From the NCBI GenBank assembly GCA_900754515.1, contig CAAEDD010000139.1:1-7880 (forward strand): a stretch of 7,880 bases of DNA, given 5' to 3'. A model generated the notes under the pieces. That model ran no database searches. It was given only the letters and a program-made list of their open reading frames with translations, and was not told where the DNA came from. A program made the translations under genes and the position numbers. Shown piece by piece: positions 6,521 to 7,880 of the stretch; within the stretch, counting starts at the first letter, position 1, and every line of letters starts with the position of its first letter. The stretch comes from an uncultured Oscillospiraceae bacterium (GTDB taxonomy: Bacteria > Bacillota > Clostridia > Oscillospirales > Oscillospiraceae).

Positions 6521-6524
6521 GGAG
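6521..6524 (+). promoter_or_regulatory. Ribosome binding site deciding the lysA start
   Basis: GGAG located 6 nt before the ATG at 6531. An in-frame GTG at 6519 overlaps this site and so is a poorer start choice. Confidence 0.75.
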
Positions 6525-6530
6525 ATTTGT

Positions 6531-7835
6531 ATGGACAATTTGATAAGTGATAATCTTTCAATAGGTGAAAACGGGCACCTGTATTTCCGCAACCACGACA
6601 CGGTGGAGCTGGCGGAGAAATATTCCACACCTCTCTACCTTATGGATGAAGTGCGCGTGAGGGAGAATATGCGCATGTACCTCCAGGCTTTCCGGGACAG
6701 CTTCGGCCCCGGCTCCCTGCCCATATACGCCGGCAAAGCCAACTCCTTTAAGCGCATCTATGAGATAGCCAGGGAAGAGGGTATGGGCATCGATGCCGTT
6801 TCCGCCGGAGAGCTATACACCGCCATGAAAGCGGGTTTCCCTCTGGAGCGGGCCTTTTTTCAAGGCAACAACAAAACCGACTGGGACATAGCCTTTGCCA
6901 TGGATATGGGTGTGGGTTACTTTGTGGTGGATAACCGGGAAGAGCTGGACGCCATAGCCCGGATAGCCTTTGAGAGAGGCATACGCCAAAAGCTCCTTTT
7001 GCGTCTTACTCCTGGGATAGATCCCCACACCTACGACGCTGTGGCTACAGGCAAGGTAGACAGCAAGTTTGGCACCGCCATTGAGACCGGCCAGGCCCGT
7101 GAGATGCTTGAACACACTTTAAGCCTGCCCTCCATAGAGTTGAAGGGTCTCCACTGCCATGTGGGCTCACAGGTGTTCGGGGAGGATGTCTTCGAGCGCA
7201 GCGCCGACATCATGCTGGAATTCATGGACCGGTGCAACAGGGATTACGGCTTGGATCTTAAGATCCTGGATCTGGGCGGCGGTTACGGAGTGCGCTACGT
7301 GGAGGAGGATGGCTGCGTGGATATCCCAGCCGCCATTGCCGCGGTGGCAGAGCACATGAAGGCCACCTGCGCCCGGCTGGGCATGGAACTGCCCAGGATA
7401 ATAATGGAGCCGGGCCGCAGCATAGTGGCCGACGCCGGGCTCACCCTCTACACCGTGGGAACGGTAAAGAAAATTACAGGCTACAAAAATTACGTCTCCG
7501 TGGACGGGGGCATGTCCGACAACCCTCGCTATGCTCTTTATCGCTCCAGGTACACCGTGCTTCTGGCCTCCCGGCCGAAGGCGGAGGCCAATCTCCTTTG
7601 CGACGTAGTTGGCCGCTGCTGCGAGAGTGACGATGTGATCCAGCCTGATGTCAGGCTGCCGGAGCCGGAGAGGGGAGAGATATTGGCCGTCTGTACCACC
7701 GGGGCCTATAACTACTCCATGGCCTCCAACTATAACCGTCTGGCCCGCCCGGCTATGGTGATGCTCACGGATGACTCGGATTATCTGGCAGTTCGCCGGG
7801 AAAGTCTGGACGACTTGGTCAGAAACGATATCTGA
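6531..7835 (+). CDS. lysA: Diaminopimelate decarboxylase
   Basis: PLP-dependent fold-type III enzyme that decarboxylates meso-diaminopimelate to L-lysine, the last step of lysine synthesis, in the cytoplasm. It is 434 aa, normal for the family. Seen from N- to C-terminus: PLP-binding Lys69 in IYAGKANSF, DAVSAGEL (88-95), GLHCHVGSQ (206-214) with the ring-stacking His210, glycine-rich phosphate site DLGGGYG (247-253), EPGRSIVADAG (293-303), VDGGMSDNPRYALY (324-337), the catalytic Cys364 in CCESDD, and GAYNYSMASNYN (391-402). Residues after CES read Asp-Asp where many homologues have Gly-Asp, a minor change. An active dimer with the cysteine contributed across the interface is expected. It is transcribed alone, divergently from the exporter operon; no other lysine gene is in view. 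The ATG at 6531 is preferred over GTG at 6519 because GGAG fits it. Confidence 0.96.
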   Translation: MDNLISDNLSIGENGHLYFRNHDTVELAEKYSTPLYLMDEVRVRENMRMYLQAFRDSFGPGSLPIYAGKANSFKRIYEIAREEGMGIDAVSAGELYTAMKAGFPLERAFFQGNNKTDWDIAFAMDMGVGYFVVDNREELDAIARIAFERGIRQKLLLRLTPGIDPHTYDAVATGKVDSKFGTAIETGQAREMLEHTLSLPSIELKGLHCHVGSQVFGEDVFERSADIMLEFMDRCNRDYGLDLKILDLGGGYGVRYVEEDGCVDIPAAIAAVAEHMKATCARLGMELPRIIMEPGRSIVADAGLTLYTVGTVKKITGYKNYVSVDGGMSDNPRYALYRSRYTVLLASRPKAEANLLCDVVGRCCESDDVIQPDVRLPEPERGEILAVCTTGAYNYSMASNYNRLARPAMVMLTDDSDYLAVRRESLDDLVRNDI

Positions 7836-7880
7836 TATTTAATGCTGTATAATACATAATATAAAATAAAAAGGCCGGCG
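7836..7880 (+). terminator. Possible lysA terminator cut by the window edge
   Basis: An AT-rich stretch after the lysA stop ends in AAAAAGGCCGGCG at the window edge. An A-tract leading directly into a GC-rich half-stem is how a bidirectional terminator begins, but the second arm is outside the window, so this is only a suggestion. Confidence 0.3.

Noticed and set aside
6507..6530. Lysine riboswitch or T-box before lysA
   Set aside because: The predicted leader is about 24 nt, and no conserved riboswitch structure is visible in the preceding spacer.
6391..6630. Small minus-strand open frame overlapping the lysA 5' end
   Set aside because: It runs through the lysA promoter and start region, has no recognisable domain, and no supporting ribosome binding site was seen.
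7846..7853. TATAAT after lysA as a promoter
   Set aside because: There is no -35 match at 16-18 bp and the stretch is simply AT-rich; no downstream gene is visible before the window ends.

Overview
The window looks like chromosomal DNA from a GC-rich Bacillota, most likely a gut clostridium of the Oscillospiraceae/Ruminococcaceae type. This is inferred from the single-membrane style ABC exporter with membrane-anchored adaptors, GGAGG-type ribosome binding sites, GC-rich genes separated by AT-rich spacers, and heavy use of the ATA isoleucine codon. Exact taxonomy cannot be read from the sequence.

Most of the window (89-6245, minus strand) is one compact operon. Read 5' to 3' it holds a first HlyD/YknX-type adaptor (571 aa), a MacB/LolD-type ABC ATPase (223 aa), a MacB/YknZ-type permease (396 aa), and a second, much larger adaptor (853 aa). 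Gene junctions are +13 nt, a 1-nt overlap and +4 nt, so translation is probably coupled. ATPase and permease should form the pump, and the adaptors should sit outside the membrane. The two adaptors are collinear paralogues. Each appears to carry two consecutive lipoyl/short-hairpin/beta-barrel modules in place of one long coiled-coil hairpin. The distal adaptor has an extra block of about 315 residues containing an Ig-like domain, an unidentified beta-rich stretch and Met/Gly repeats. The substrate cannot be told from sequence.

The divergent spacer (6246-6530) holds the control region for both directions. On the minus strand there is a perfect TATAAT with no good -35 box. In place of the -35 are three TTAAGG-like direct repeats at 10-11 bp spacing, a pattern typical of OmpR/PhoB-family activators, and a perfect 8-bp hairpin lies just downstream in the leader. 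Further out are a T-tract run and a GC-rich inverted-repeat cluster. On the plus strand an extended -10 promoter (TTGATA, 17 bp, TGC-TACTAT) drives lysA with a leader of only about 24 nt.

The right part (6531-7835, plus strand) is lysA, diaminopimelate decarboxylase, with all key active-site motifs present. The left edge (28-67) holds a strong hairpin terminator after the operon. The right edge cuts into what may be another terminator.
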